Positions 34,301 through 41,261 are shown, counted from the first letter of the stretch. The stretch: DNA of 64,000 nucleotides from Symbiodinium natans (GCA_905221605.1 CAJNDS010002301.1:951692-1015691); one strand, 5' to 3'. A program made the numbers and translations. Notes: generated by a model from the sequence alone, not told the origin.

Positions 34301-37300
34301 ACCGTCTTCTGCTCTACTTAAGTCTGGGCTTTCTGGGTTTAGAATTTAGGGGATTTGGGGGGGGGGGATGGTGCAGGGCTCTGAATTTCTTGTTTTAAGT
34401 TTTCCGGATAAGCGGCACAACGTCGATGACATGGGCCCAAGCCCTGAAATCGTACATGGGGCACTGATAACGCATGGTTTCCAAGACAAACTGACCGGCA
34501 GGTCGGAGTAGCACACGGCGCCTGTCCCTCGCCCTGCAATGGCCATGAGGGCATCCGGATGGTCGCTGCTGACGGCTGTCGCGAAAGCTGACGCGACAAG
34601 AAGCCGTGGCACGGTCATCTCCGGGTACATTCCCGCCTTCCTTCGAAGATCAAACATCTTGAAGTCGATGTCCTCTTCAGCCACGGTCATTTTGAAAGTA
34701 CTCTTGCTATAGCCCGAGTCTCTGAATCTCTTCAAAAACAACCAAATGCACTGCTCAGTATGCCTTTCGATCATCCCCGAATGCATCGAAATAGCCAGGA
34801 GTCTGAAACTCAGCCATCGGGAGAAGGGAGGTGCAACTGCAAGGTTGGAATTCCCAACAAGACGGGGCCCTTAAGAAAGGCCTTCCGGACGAGCTTCTCT
34901 CATCCCCAAACCCTAAACCCCTAAACCATAAACCTTAAGCCCTAAACCCTAAACCGGAACTCAAAACCCAAAACCCTAAACCCTTCACCCTCAAAAACGA
35001 ACCCTGAACCCTAACGAGCTTGTCTTACGCTGTGAGAGGGCCACACACTCCTTGCATCTGACCAGTCCCGGAGCTGAGACGGAGTTGGGGCTTAAGGTTT
35101 TAGGGTTTGGGGTTTAGGGTTAGGGTATAAGGGTGTGGGGTTTAGGGCTTAGGGTGTGGGGCTTCAGGCTTGTTGAAACTCTTCAGTGTTCAGCTTCCGG
35201 GGAAAGTTCGAGGAGTTTCGATGAAAGTGTCGTGGAAAGTCTCCTTTGAGAAGGTTCGCGTTCTGAAGGGGGGCGGATGGACAAGGAACTGTCCGATGGT
35301 CTTCTGCTCGCGCGCGAACTTCGACGAAGGGAGGGCCCCTCGTTCGGCGAGCTTCCTGTGCGGGGTGACTTCAAGGTTTATAGGCCTTCTACACCCCAAA
35401 CGCTCAGCCGTACCCATTGTGCAACAAGACAGCGATCAAATGGCAATGGAGTTGCTGTGAATTTCATCCAGCAAAATAGGTCAATTGTGCTCACCGTGCC
35501 CCCCAACAGAACCTCCGCTACCATAACAGGGGGGAGCGTCCTGAGTTTGAATACTACAAAAGGGGAACTCCCAAAACCCTAAACCCTAAACCCGAAGCCC
35601 TAAACCCTAAACACTTTGGGAATCGTCTTTCCGGCTCGGATTGCCAGGCTGCCGGAGCTTGTAGGACTTGTGCCAGTCATCATCCAGCACCTGATGCCAC
35701 CAAAGCTCTACCTCTTACTAGCCCAGTAGGTATAGGGTTTAGGGTTTAGGGTTTAGGGTTTCGGGTTTCGGGTTTCGGGTTTAGAACAAATTACACCCGA
35801 ACCCTGGACCCTCCATGAACTTTAAAGTTTCAAACCCGCAACTTTAACAACAATGCTGCTGGCTCTGAAGCATGACTTCGGCTACGGGCTGCGCCTCGTG
35901 AAATTGGGAGGCCCTGAGCTCCAGTACTTGAAGAACTACTAGGGGTTTAGGGCTGAGGGTTTTGGGGTTTATAGGGCTTATAGGGGTTTCGGGTTTAGGG
36001 TTCCAAAAAACTATGGGTTCTGTGCCCGATTCTACTACCTGAACCTTTCCAGGTACAGAAGAAAGTACCTTATGGGCAACCCGAATTCGAAACTCAATCG
36101 CCCAAAAGCTCAGGCTCAGGGGAACATTCTTAGCTCCATACCCCAAAAGGTATACTAAGGAGAATCCCAGCCCTCGTCGTCCTGAAGCCCTGTTCCACCT
36201 TCTGGAGCTTTCTGTAAGTCTAGCACCTCATGGGGGAGTACGAAAATAAGGACCCCTGATCTGCACCCCCAAAATTACTAGGATCCCCTTACAAAAAGGA
36301 CCCCAATAAGGTACCACTCTTATAGACGCTAGAGCGCAGGGATTAGGGAGGCCTCCTCGTCCTCGCCGGCATCCAGGCCAATCTCGCCGAAGTACCAACG
36401 CGTGAAGCGATCGCAGCCGCAGATGTGGTAGGTCCTCGAGGACTTAGGGGGCTTTGGGGATTCGGGATTCAAGGTTGTTAAAGGTTCCCTCTTCCTGCAG
36501 TTTACAGGTTAACCCTGTGTCAGGCACAATCAACAAAAACAATGTGTGTGTGTATTATGTACGTAGTATACATGTACATATATATGTATATGTATACATA
36601 TATAGATATATGCATGTGCAGTATGCGTGTATTTCCATATGCAGCAACCCTGAAGGCGACACCAGGGGGTCACGGAATCGAACAGCATGCAGCGTGCCAA
36701 GGCTGCGAACCCAGGGAGGGTCTATAGTAGAAACGCGCCCTAGCCCCAAAACCCTAAAGGATTTAGGGTTTAGGGTTTAGGGTTTGGGGTTTAGGGTTTG
36801 GGGTTTGGTGGCAGCGAGCCTTCCGAAAAAGTTGACCTCCGTGCCACAACGGAAGTCTTTTGGAGTGAAGACACCTGGAAGAGCCACTCCACGCAAATCT
36901 GAACCTTAAACCCTCAATCCGAACCTAGGAGGACCCTTAAAGCCTTCAGAAAAATATTCCTGAACATGATCCTCTTGAACCCAATAAGAGGACAACATAA
37001 GAAGTCCCGAGGGCCTACCCTCGCAACCCCTCAGCCCAACTTGAAATCCCAAACCCTAAATCCTTAACTCAAACCCTTCTGTCCTAACCCTAAACACCTT
37101 GGGACTTCTTGGGTTCAGGTTGGGAGGTCTGGATTCAAGCCCACCTCCGCTTGGGGATACAAGTGGTGAAACACCCTACCATGCCCTAAACCCTCAACCC
37201 ACCTCCGCCCTCCTAACAGCACAACTTACACCGCGGAAAGGAGGCAGCCGAGTTTAGGGTTGAGGGTTTGGAAATCACAGCAGTTCTATACACGGTGAGA

Positions 37301-40207
37301 TATGCCAACACACCCGACGAGCCCTCATCATCCTTGGCATACACACTCAGAGCTTCACCCAAGGTCCTGAGACGAAACCCAAGATTCCCTGAGCCCCTTT
37401 TTCGCATCGGGGCTCGCAGGCTCTAAACCCCCAAACCCCTCAACTCCTTAGGCCTAAGCTCCGAAACCCACAAATTGACAAAGGCAAACCCCAAACCCAT
37501 GAAAATCCCTAGACTCTACAGAAGAGCCATGAGAGCCCCATGCTTCTGCGACTGAGCCTTCGCACGGGCTTAAATTACATGTGTGGAGGCTTAGGGTTTG
37601 GGGGTTTGGCGGGCTCCAAATGTCAGACATGAAAAGCTCTTGAGTCCCGAGGTCTGGTTCTTTATACGGACACAGGGAAAAACCACGTCTGGGGGCTTTG
37701 GATTTAGGGCTCTTCATTCTTACCAGATGTTTCGTTCCTGGGTTGCAGACATGACATGAGAGAGAACGTGGAGTCTAGCAAGTGTCAGTCGCAACGCCAC
37801 ATCCTGCCAAACTCCAGCATCAACTCTCCGCCCTCCCAACCCTAAACCCTAAACCCTAAACCCTAAACCCTAAACCCTAAACCCTAAACCCTAAACCCTA
37901 AACCCTAAACCCTAAACCCTAAACCCTAAACCCTAAACCCTATAAACCCTAAACCCTACAGTTCCCGAACAAGACCAAACCCTAAACCACTCCGCAGAGG
38001 GCACCTCCTTCGGGGTGCTCCACACGCTGCCGTCTGAGGAAGAGTCCTCGAGGATGCTTGAGACAAGCACACATTCGGGTTTAGGGTTTAGGGTTTAGGG
38101 TTTAGGGTTTAGGGTTTAGGGTTTAGGGTTTAGGGTTTAGGGTTAGGGTTTCGGGTTTCGGGATCGTGGATTCAGTATATGAGCCTTGAACAAGCCGCCC
38201 AGGGATCATGGATGATTCAGGGCTGCACGGCTTAGGAAGGGACCCTATAACCCCGAACGCCCTGAACCCTACAAAATAGTAGGTTGCAACCTCTTGAATC
38301 GTAAATTGGTAGAGGTAACCCGCCCTGACCCTGAACCCGAAACCCTAAACCCTACACCCTAACCCCTAAACCTAAACCCTAAACCCTAAACCCTAAACCC
38401 CAAACCCCCGCTACCCCCCGAAACCCCGTGCCTTGCACGATCCCGGAGTTCTCGATGCGCGGCTCCGACATGCCAATGGTGCCATCCTCCAGGTAGTACC
38501 TGGGCTCCCAGGCTCTCGATTCTTTTTCCGCAGGTTCGGGGTTCCGAGGGTTTAGGGGGGTTAGAGGGTTTGTGGTTTAGAGGGCTTTCGGGGCGTGAAC
38601 GGGGTTTGGGGTTCCGAGGCTTTGAGTGGTTTCCGGCGCTTAGGGCGTGTAGAGGGTTTAGGGGGTTTAGAGGATTCTGAGGCTTTACGTTTTTGCTTTT
38701 TTCCCGCAGTTGCCGGGTTTAGGGGGTCGGGTTTGGGGTTCCGATGCTTTAGGGGGGTTTACGGGGGTTTCGGAGGGTTTGGTAAATTTAGGGTCATCGG
38801 ATTTGATACCCAAACAAATTCGGAGCTACTTACTTTGGGGGGACTAGACCCAAGAGTAACCTAGGAATAAAGACTAAGAGGGTGCCCTTGATGACAAGGG
38901 AACCCGAACCCCAACCCCAAAAAAAGGAAATAAGCGCCTACTCCTAGTCCAAGGAGAGCCATGGATGAGTTGCTTGTTAAGGGTTCAGGGCGTAGAGCGG
39001 TTTGATTTCAGGGATCTGTCATTCGAAAGTGCGGGGGTTGGTACATGGCCTTCTTGGAGTAGGGCCTCCCGAGAATATGAGGCGCCCGAACAGGGACCAC
39101 ATGGAGGTTTCGGGTTTCCGAGATTCGGGGTACCTTATTGGGGTCCTGATCATACGGGAATCTTGGTATTTGGGGTCGAGATTAGGGGTCCCTCATTTTC
39201 GTAAACCCCACATCTAGACCGCAGGTTTTTGGGATGTTGATGGGGCCCCGCTGAGAACGCAGCATAATGATCACATGCCGCTTGCGGCAGTTCTCGTCTG
39301 CTCGCTCGGTGACTGTCTCCTCATGTGGCTACACGTGGTTTGCTGCCCTGAACACTACACCCTAAACTTCTCCTAAACCCTAAACGCTAAAACCCAAGAC
39401 CTAAATTGAAACAAGTCCCACTGAAACAAGTCCCGCAACTCCTTTGTACAGACGTCCCTTCGTGCCCAGGCCTTACAAGCCATAATAACCTCCGGCTGGA
39501 ACCGTTAAGGCTTCAAAACAAATACTGTGTTTAGGGTTTAGGGTTTTAGGGTTTAGGGTTTAGGGCTAGGTCCTGGAAGAAGGCATAGAAGCGGAGGACC
39601 TGCGCTGCGACGAGTAGAGGGTTGAGGGCTTTGTTCAGCTTCTCGAGCTGGAATGCTTGAGTCTGGGTTTATGCAATTAAAAGGGTTTAGGGTTTAGGGT
39701 CGAAGGTTTACGGCAAAATCATGCTTGAAATCAGCGCCCTACAACCCCTATAACGCAAATCGTCCTGAGAAGCGGTATGGTCCCGAAAGAACCATGATAC
39801 CTGCCCGTGTCACCTATGTCTCTGCCTGAACAAAGAAAGATGACAACAACTTCCCCTAAATCCGAAACCCCTCAAAACTTCAAAAACATAAATCTCAAAC
39901 CCTAAAGCCTAAGCCCTGAACTCCGAACCTAAACCCGAAACCCTTAACTCCAGTAAACCCTAAGCCCTAAACCCCCGACCCTACAGACCCTAAACTGTTT
40001 TTGGCTTCGGGCCATGGGAAGTTCAGGCCGAGACAACAAACCTGTGGTAAAGATTTAGGGCTTAGGGGTTTTGGGGGGTTTAGGGTTTAGGGCTTAGGGT
40101 TTAGGGTTTAGGGTTTGCTTGGGGCTTGGGGTTTAGGGCCCCTAGGGGGAATGCAACGCCCTACCTGCTTCTCGTGCTTTAGCCAGGCTGGGGCCAGGCG
40201 TGGCTGC
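17106..40207 (-). CDS. EFHC1/Rib72-like gene, overall span (multi-exon)
   Basis: The product belongs to the EFHC1/EFHC2/Rib72 family. These proteins sit in the ribbon region of ciliary and flagellar doublet microtubules and carry three DM10 domains and C-terminal EF-hand(s). I reconstructed it as short minus-strand exons from 40.2 kb (5') to 17.1 kb (3'). Diagnostic matches to remembered human EFHC1 are YYLEDGT..SEP..ENSGI.QG (DM10-1), VLRF.GYWDD...YG and IHYYLADNTMEF (DM10-2), and VPVRNS, SDLRVG and ADER.LQFLE (DM10-3). Order, spacing and exon phase follow the family throughout. Several linker exons (between 35.6 and 33.4 kb, between 32.2 and 31.3 kb, and around 26 kb), the start codon and the stop codon are not placed. 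Introns run from about 250 to over 1,200 bp and are rich in telomere-like repeats. No in-frame stop falls inside a homology-supported exon, so the gene looks functional. Confidence 0.88.
18892..18963 (-). CDS. Exon-like island, probable C-terminal part of the EFHC1-like gene
   Basis: Minus strand: TTTTCAG|GT acceptor, an open frame containing EGHSKEYLATCEQACRRCCG, then a canonical GTCTGTG donor after GGAG. A second frame (starting VGGGKDTARNTS) is also open, so the frame is not settled. The strand and the island itself are better supported than the peptide. Confidence 0.5.
19147..19189 (-). CDS. Exon-like island TGSYCFDRVTKRFL
   Basis: Minus strand: CTCAG acceptor, 14 codons reading TGSYCFDRVTKRFL, then a good GTGAGC donor. 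It lies between DM10-3 and the EF-hand exon, so it is probably a linker exon of the EFHC1-like gene. I do not recognise the peptide. Confidence 0.5.
19684..19825. repeat. Long CCCTAAA array
   Basis: About 19 almost perfect heptamers, paired with a TTTAGGG/TTTGGGG array at 19911-20005 across the exon-like island 19837-19900. Confidence 0.97.
19837..19900 (-). CDS. Exon-like island, charged helix
   Basis: Minus strand: CTCCCAG|G acceptor, then a frame reading ARKLAALKGEPEMQDPARGP, ending CCCCAG before GAAACAG (possible GA donor). Flanked by a CCCTAAA array on the left and TTTAGGG on the right, the usual exon setting here. Probably a linker between DM10-3 and the EF-hand. Confidence 0.5.
20885..20940 (-). 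CDS. Weak exon candidate (LHEVIGQLRSLCNP)
   Basis: A minus-strand frame reads LHEVIGQLRSLCNP between telomere-like flanks. The helical look would suit the segment before the EF-hand, but the splice sites are not clear and the ends are approximate. Confidence 0.25.
22096..22195 (-). CDS. EFHC1-like exon: end of DM10-3
   Basis: Starts after TTCAAG|GG and ends AAAG|GTTTAGG, where the donor is telomere-like sequence. It reads TAVTIAGQPLYITRADERCL followed by QFLEAVSSSGKE. This aligns without a gap to human EFHC1 AVIEVFGHRFIILDTDEYVL and KYMESN. Phase joins exactly to the exon at 22836-22889 (G + GG gives Gly), restoring SDLRVGTAVTIAG. Confidence 0.9.
22696..22797. repeat. CCCTAAA array inside the EFHC1-like intron
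   Basis: Fourteen or so heptamers just 3' (sense) of the GC donor at 22836. With the TTTAGGG-like stretch at 22256-22290 near the acceptor, it gives the intron complementary ends. Confidence 0.95.
22836..22889 (-). CDS. EFHC1-like exon: DM10-3, NPATGQNFKLSDLRV
   Basis: Reads MKNPATGQNFKLSDLRV after a CCCAG|G acceptor. The GQNFKLSDLRVG part corresponds to the PVYYGPSDFFIG of human EFHC1. The donor is GC (GTCG|GCCCC): the next exon starts GG ACC and the joined sequence keeps the family length exactly. Confidence 0.9.
23309..23868. repeat. Diverged ~120 bp repeat family inside an intron
   Basis: Several degenerate units carrying the words TTGACCATTTTT, GGCTTCACAAAC, CAGTCTAGGGC.AAAAC, GCTAGTTTGGCGGC and GGAAACCACCC, in both orientations. 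No telomere-like repeats fall inside except at the edges. Similar non-coding repeat families occur in symbiotic dinoflagellates, as far as I recall. Confidence 0.75.
23973..24007 (-). CDS. EFHC1-like exon: DM10-3, FADKRRRSEAY
   Basis: CTCCAG|G acceptor, then FADKRRRSEAY. It fills the position of the basic GGKYLGRTKV segment between VRNSG and the NPATG exon in the family. The 3' end is uncertain: GT after GAAGC or GA after TATT; only the GA choice keeps phase with the next exon. Confidence 0.6.
24680..24805. mobile_element. MITE-like palindromic element, copy A
   Basis: Terminal inverted repeats CTACTGTTTGCTGAAGAACC and GGTTCTTAAGCGACTAGTAG flank a ~125 bp body, with a C-run just inside the left end and poly-T then a G-run just inside the right end. 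Non-autonomous: no ORF. Related copies at 26530-26659 and 50250-50380. Confidence 0.75.
25148..25186 (-). CDS. EFHC1-like exon: DM10-3, VAVFEVPVRNSSS
   Basis: After GCAAG|G, reads VAVFEVPVRNSSS, matching human ISIFEPPVRNSG. The end shown uses a GT donor (TCG|GTCATC); a slightly longer exon is possible. Confidence 0.85.
25195..25270. repeat. TTTAGGG array adjoining the DM10-3 exon
   Basis: Ten heptamers starting only 9 bp from the exon's acceptor; on the sense strand this is a CCCTAAA tract directly before CTTGCAAG. Confidence 0.95.
25965..26027 (-). CDS. EFHC1-like exon: DM10-3 core strand (probable)
   Basis: Minus frame LILWNHLASCYMMEGSIGFF followed by a GTGAGAAAC donor. SCYMMEGS lies where the family has SYFLATDM just before the ISIFEPPVRNSG segment. 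Alignment is good, but the junction to 25186 does not keep phase as drawn, so one end is probably off by a few bases. Confidence 0.6.
26233..26397. repeat. CCCTAAA array converting to CCCTAAG array
   Basis: About ten CCCTAAA units are followed without a break by about twelve CCCTAAG units (26298-26385). The single-base variant has been amplified locally. Confidence 0.97.
26530..26659. mobile_element. MITE-like palindromic element, copy B
   Basis: Ends CCACTCTTTGCCTAAGAACC and GTTCTTAAGCGAATAGTAG are inverted repeats of one another and of copies A and C. It shares the internal CTTATAAGGAAGA stretch with copy C and carries a T-run and long G-run at the right. Confidence 0.7.
26895..26925 (-). 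CDS. EFHC1-like exon: DM10-3 start, VLRFEAKMIN
   Basis: GGCCAG|G acceptor and 10 codons reading VLRFEAKMIN, the signature opening of a DM10 domain (human KVLRYLAVLES). Joined to 27253 it gives KLMVYTGEVLRF, the same length as human KMLVNDNKVLRY. Donor after AATG is GTCAGG. Confidence 0.88.
27253..27297 (-). CDS. EFHC1-like exon: PPKVDLEKLMVYTGE
   Basis: Reads PPKVDLEKLMVYTGE. Homology to human PKKDVIKMLVNDNK and the phase of the next exon fix the end at GAG|GCCTTG, a GC donor, although a better-looking GTGAGG lies 5 nt upstream in the wrong phase. The acceptor, CTCGCCAG, is followed by C, an exception to the AG|G habit, so the start is less certain. Confidence 0.85.
27727..27842. repeat. Long hairpin (inverted repeat) within an intron
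   Basis: A left arm of about 46 nt (27727-27772) and a right arm of about 42 nt (27801-27842) match with a few mismatches around a 28 nt loop. The arms share CTTTACAAACCCTAAG, GATCAGGCTTTA and AACCCCAAGCT. Unlike most local inverted repeats, the arms are not simple heptamers. It could be a mobile element remnant or a structured intron element. Confidence 0.9.
27872..27891 (-). CDS. Candidate 20 nt microexon of the EFHC1-like gene
   Basis: GAAG|GC AAC TGC CAG GGC GAT TTG, followed by GCCCC. Joined to 28544 it reads EEDASGNCQGDL, matching human VEDSAQNCFAL with correct phase on both sides. Very short, so support rests on the conserved Asn-Cys and the phases. Confidence 0.4.
28544..28593 (-). 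CDS. EFHC1-like exon: LLPPPHQGVGKEEDAS
   Basis: GTGAG|G acceptor, reads LLPPPHQGVGKEEDAS, then G|GTTTAGGG, where the intron opens directly with telomere-like repeat. It matches the conserved linker before DM10-3 (human ELPPYNGFGLVEDSA). Phase joins exactly to the preceding exon (GGA AA + G). Confidence 0.9.
28594..29188 (-). other. Intron with complementary telomere-like ends
   Basis: Sense strand: begins GTTTGAG and runs about 140 nt of TTTAGGG-type sequence, has a complex middle, and ends in about 130 nt of CCCTAAA-type sequence, a short pyrimidine-rich stretch and GTGAG. Both boundaries are fixed by homology and phase. This is the clearest example of the intron architecture in this gene. 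Confidence 0.85.
29189..29271 (-). CDS. EFHC1-like exon: after DM10-2
   Basis: Reads EYMGVSQRDNVIDVSEKPMR then HIKRLDG, starting after CTTAG|G and ending AA|GTTTGAG. It follows the family's TRRYYKEKFGITDLPRIDV pattern. The 83 nt length and phases fit both neighbours. Confidence 0.9.
29552..29596 (-). CDS. EFHC1-like exon: DM10-2 end, VVLFDCDDFTQKFYK
   Basis: CCCAG|G acceptor, 15 codons reading VVLFDCDDFTQKFYK, matching the hallmark DM10 ending (human FFIYDCDPFTRRYYK). The donor is GC (AAG|GCCTTG); the next exon starts GAG TAC ATG, keeping family length. Confidence 0.93.
30106..30147 (-). CDS. EFHC1-like exon: DM10-2, DLRVGESIDVWGRK
   Basis: TTCGCAG|G acceptor and 14 codons DLRVGESIDVWGRK (human DFIVGKSLTILGRT). 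The donor is GC (AAG|GCTGG). Joined exons give GESIDVWGRKVVLFDCDDFT, gapless against the family. Confidence 0.93.
30465..30511 (-). CDS. EFHC1-like exon: DM10-2, VPAMLSDESAYYRPE
   Basis: ACAAG|G acceptor, reads VPAMLSDESAYYRPE and ends GAG|GAACGAG, a GA donor. The next exon starts GAT CTG, so AYYRPEDLRVG is restored, aligning with human EWYTAKDFIVG. No GT or GC alternative preserves the frame. Confidence 0.92.
31240..31294 (-). CDS. EFHC1-like exon: DM10-2, FFKRGVLKKKNVAHCHSG
   Basis: Reads IFFKRGVLKKKNVAHCHS; the FKRG.LKK pattern matches the segment after the DM10-2 core (human LLMNRQRVPK). The GC donor (CTG|GCTC) gives correct phase with 30511 (G + GC, Gly). The 5' end is approximate (TCCAAG taken as acceptor); the frame stays open upstream toward the (ATC)n microsatellite. 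Confidence 0.75.
31333..31383. repeat. (ATC)n microsatellite
   Basis: About 17 ATC triplets, 40 bp upstream (sense) of the DM10-2 exon at 31240-31294. Poly-Asp, poly-Met and poly-Ile frames here are repeat products. Confidence 0.97.
32176..32235 (-). CDS. EFHC1-like exon: DM10-2 core, IHYYLADNTMEFNE
   Basis: CCCGAG|G acceptor and 20 codons ARIYFNIHYYLADNTMEFNE, an unmistakable DM10 core (human RTYIIHYYLMDDTVEIRE). The likely donor is GC (GAG|GCTCCT). The frame stays open to 32159, where CGG meets GTTTAGG, an alternative GT end. Confidence 0.93.
32318..32455. repeat. CCCTTCTAAA decamer array grading into CCCTAAA
   Basis: Seven or more decamers of the form AACCCTTCTA, then ordinary CCCTAAA. 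Another locally amplified variant, placed 80 bp before (sense) a DM10 exon. Confidence 0.95.
33332..33385 (-). CDS. EFHC1-like exon: DM10-2 start, DRKVLRFKGYWDDNTLYG
   Basis: CCGCAG|G acceptor and 18 codons DRKVLRFKGYWDDNTLYG (human DKQVLRFYAIWDDTDSMYG). The donor is GC (GGA|GCCTCT); joining to 32235 gives YGARIYFNIHYYL with correct length. Confidence 0.95.
34346..34870 (-). CDS. Intron-nested ORF of unknown function
   Basis: About 175 codons stay open on the minus strand inside the intron between EFHC1-like exons at 35.6 and 33.4 kb, with the first ATG at 34786. The first ~130 codons look like real protein, with segments such as SMHSGMIERHTEQCIWLFLK, RFRDSGYSKSTFKM and GMYPEMTVPRLLVASAFATA. 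It is far longer than any exon here and contains no telomere-like repeat. It could be a retained piece of a retroelement or an inserted exon. I recognise no family; a reverse-transcriptase C-terminal region is a guess only. Confidence 0.45.
   Translation of the reverse strand, partial: GPRLVGNSNLAVAPPFSRWLSFRLLAISMHSGMIERHTEQCIWLFLKRFRDSGYSKSTFKMTVAEEDIDFKMFDLRRKAGMYPEMTVPRLLVASAFATAVSSDHPDALMAIAGRGTGAVCYSDLPVSLSWKPCVISAPCTISGLGPMSSTLCRLSGKLKTRNSEPCTIPPPQIP
35615..35690 (-). CDS. EFHC1-like exon: linker between DM10-1 and DM10-2
   Basis: CATCAG|G acceptor, reads VLDDDWHKSYKLRQPGNPSR then KDDSQ, ending before GTGTTTAGG. Phase joins exactly to the exon at 36353. It lies where the family has a charged linker; phase with 33385 fails, so at least one exon between them is missing from this list. 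Confidence 0.8.
36353..36434 (-). CDS. EFHC1-like exon: DM10-1 end, TYHICGCDRFTRWYFGEIGL
   Basis: Reads TYHICGCDRFTRWYFGEIGL then DAGEDEE: the DM10 ending (human [20 protein letters not shown]). The donor is GC (GAG|GCCTCC), in phase with 35690. The 5' boundary is ambiguous: CTCGAG|G or CTAAG|T; the latter adds Ser-Ser-Arg but fits the phase of the exon at 37333. Confidence 0.9.
36541..36640. repeat. TATATG/TGTATA microsatellite-like stretch
   Basis: Degenerate TG/TA repeats (TGTGTGTGTATT, ACATATATATGTATATG). The same kind of sequence as the long array at 57265-57562, but short and decayed. Confidence 0.85.
37333..37366 (-). CDS. EFHC1-like exon: DM10-1, TLGEALSVYAK
   Basis: GTCTCAG|G acceptor and reads TLGEALSVYAK, aligning with human LNRGINITIYGK. 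It joins in phase to the exon ending at 37988 (TG + G gives Trp). The donor would be GA (AAG|GATGAT). Confidence 0.75.
37834..37960. repeat. CCCTAAA array
   Basis: About 16 heptamers inside the intron between DM10-1 exons. The exon at 37988-38056 is bracketed by this array and the TTTAGGG array at 38089-38160. Confidence 0.97.
37988..38056 (-). CDS. EFHC1-like exon: DM10-1, ILEDSSSDGSVWSTPKEVPS
   Basis: Reads ILEDSSSDGSVWSTPKEVPS then AE, between CAAG and GTTTAGGG; the donor is the first heptamer of the sense-strand repeat. Residue count and phase to both neighbours match the 25-residue variable segment after ENSGI.QG in human EFHC1. Sequence similarity is weak, so support is phase and length. 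Confidence 0.65.
38089..38160. repeat. TTTAGGG array
   Basis: Nine heptamers starting about 30 bp from the acceptor of the exon at 37988-38056; on the sense strand a CCCTAAA tract before the splice acceptor. Confidence 0.95.
38425..38499 (-). CDS. EFHC1-like exon: DM10-1 core, YYLEDGTIGMSEP
   Basis: CCCAG|G acceptor; reads YYLEDGTIGMSEPRIENSGI then VQGT. A near-direct match to human [24 protein letters not shown], and the strongest single identification in the window. Ends before GTTTCGGGG, a telomere-like GT donor. Confidence 0.96.
39264..39319 (-). CDS. EFHC1-like exon: DM10-1, ETVTERADENCRKRHVII
   Basis: ATGAG|G acceptor, reads ETVTERADENCRKRHVII plus two bases, and ends AT|GCTGCG, a GC donor. 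Joined to the next exon it gives RHVIIMYYLEDG, the same length as human RQVNIYYYLEDD. Confidence 0.93.
39573..39599 (-). CDS. EFHC1-like exon: DM10-1 start, VLRFYAFFQ (27 nt)
   Basis: GCGCAG|G acceptor, nine codons VLRFYAFFQ, then GACCTAGCCCTAAAC, so the donor can only be GA. Joining to ETVTER keeps the family's KVLKFDAYFQEDVPMSTEE pattern. Very short, but flanked by exons that predict it. Confidence 0.9.
40165..40207 (-). CDS. EFHC1-like exon: QPRLAPAWLKHEKQ
   Basis: GACAG|G acceptor, reads QPRLAPAWLKHEKQ, then GTAGGG (canonical GT donor). Matches human ADFIPAHVAFDKK immediately before the first DM10 domain. The first exon I can place with confidence; the N-terminus lies further right. Confidence 0.88.
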
Positions 40208-41261
40208 CTGTCCAGACACCCCCCATTCGGGAAATAAGGGCGTATTTAGGGTTTAGGGTCTTAGGATATAGGCTTAAGGCGTTGCTGTATTCAGATATAT
40301 TGAGTTTAGGCCCCAAACACTAAACCTTCAATAGGCGACGACTTGGCTCCTGCGGCAACTACTGTAAACATTGTCCCAACTTGCAACCTGGCCTTTTGGG
40401 TGTTTAGGGCTTAAAGGCCTCAGACTTTCAGGATTCAGGATTTCAGGACTTCGGTGGTTTCGGAGTGATCTGCAGACTGTGCAGTGTTGGGAGAGTAGTG
40501 ACGCAGGAGGTTATACTTTAGGGTACTTCATAGCGGTCACAAACATAGACGCGCGACTTGCTGAGAGTGACGAATTGCCTTCAAAGGCTCCCTGGACCCT
40601 GAACCCTGAACCCTGGACCTCTCAATCGCAGCTGTAAACGCGCTAACCTTGTGAACTGAGCCTCTGCAACTCTGTGAGATGGAAGAATTCCCCAGACAAA
40701 GTTTACGAAACAAAGCTGGACCCCCAGACTCCATCCCTGGTCCCTCCATCCAGAGATCAGGCTTCAGGTAGGCTGATTAACCTTATAGAAGCGCTGGAAA
40801 CCATCCAAAAAATGAAGCAATATCAATAATAGTAAGAAGAAGGATAGTGATACAAGTTTTAGAAAATAGAATCAAAGGCATCGCGCCCTTCTTGGACTCA
40901 TAGGTGTACGTATACGGGAGCCGAACGCAGACCAAAACCCAAAACTGTTGGAAGCCCTGAACCATCAAGGGGCCGACCCCGGATGCCAGAGAAAACCCGA
41001 AAAAGGGTGCGGCTGCCTCTGATTTGCCGGCACAAGATCCTGGTTCGTGTGAACCCGAGAGTTTGGGTTTTGGGTGGTCATTCGGGTTTGGGGACTAGGG
41101 GTTGCTGGTTCTGCGACTTCTTGGTGGTTACTATGTAGGCTTCAGGCTTTGGGGACTAAAGCTTCGGGGCCTTCCATGGGAAAGACCCTTCTGAGCATGC
41201 GCTGAGGCCATGAGCGTGAGGTTTTTCCCGACTTATGCGTGACCTTAGGGTCTTTATTTTC

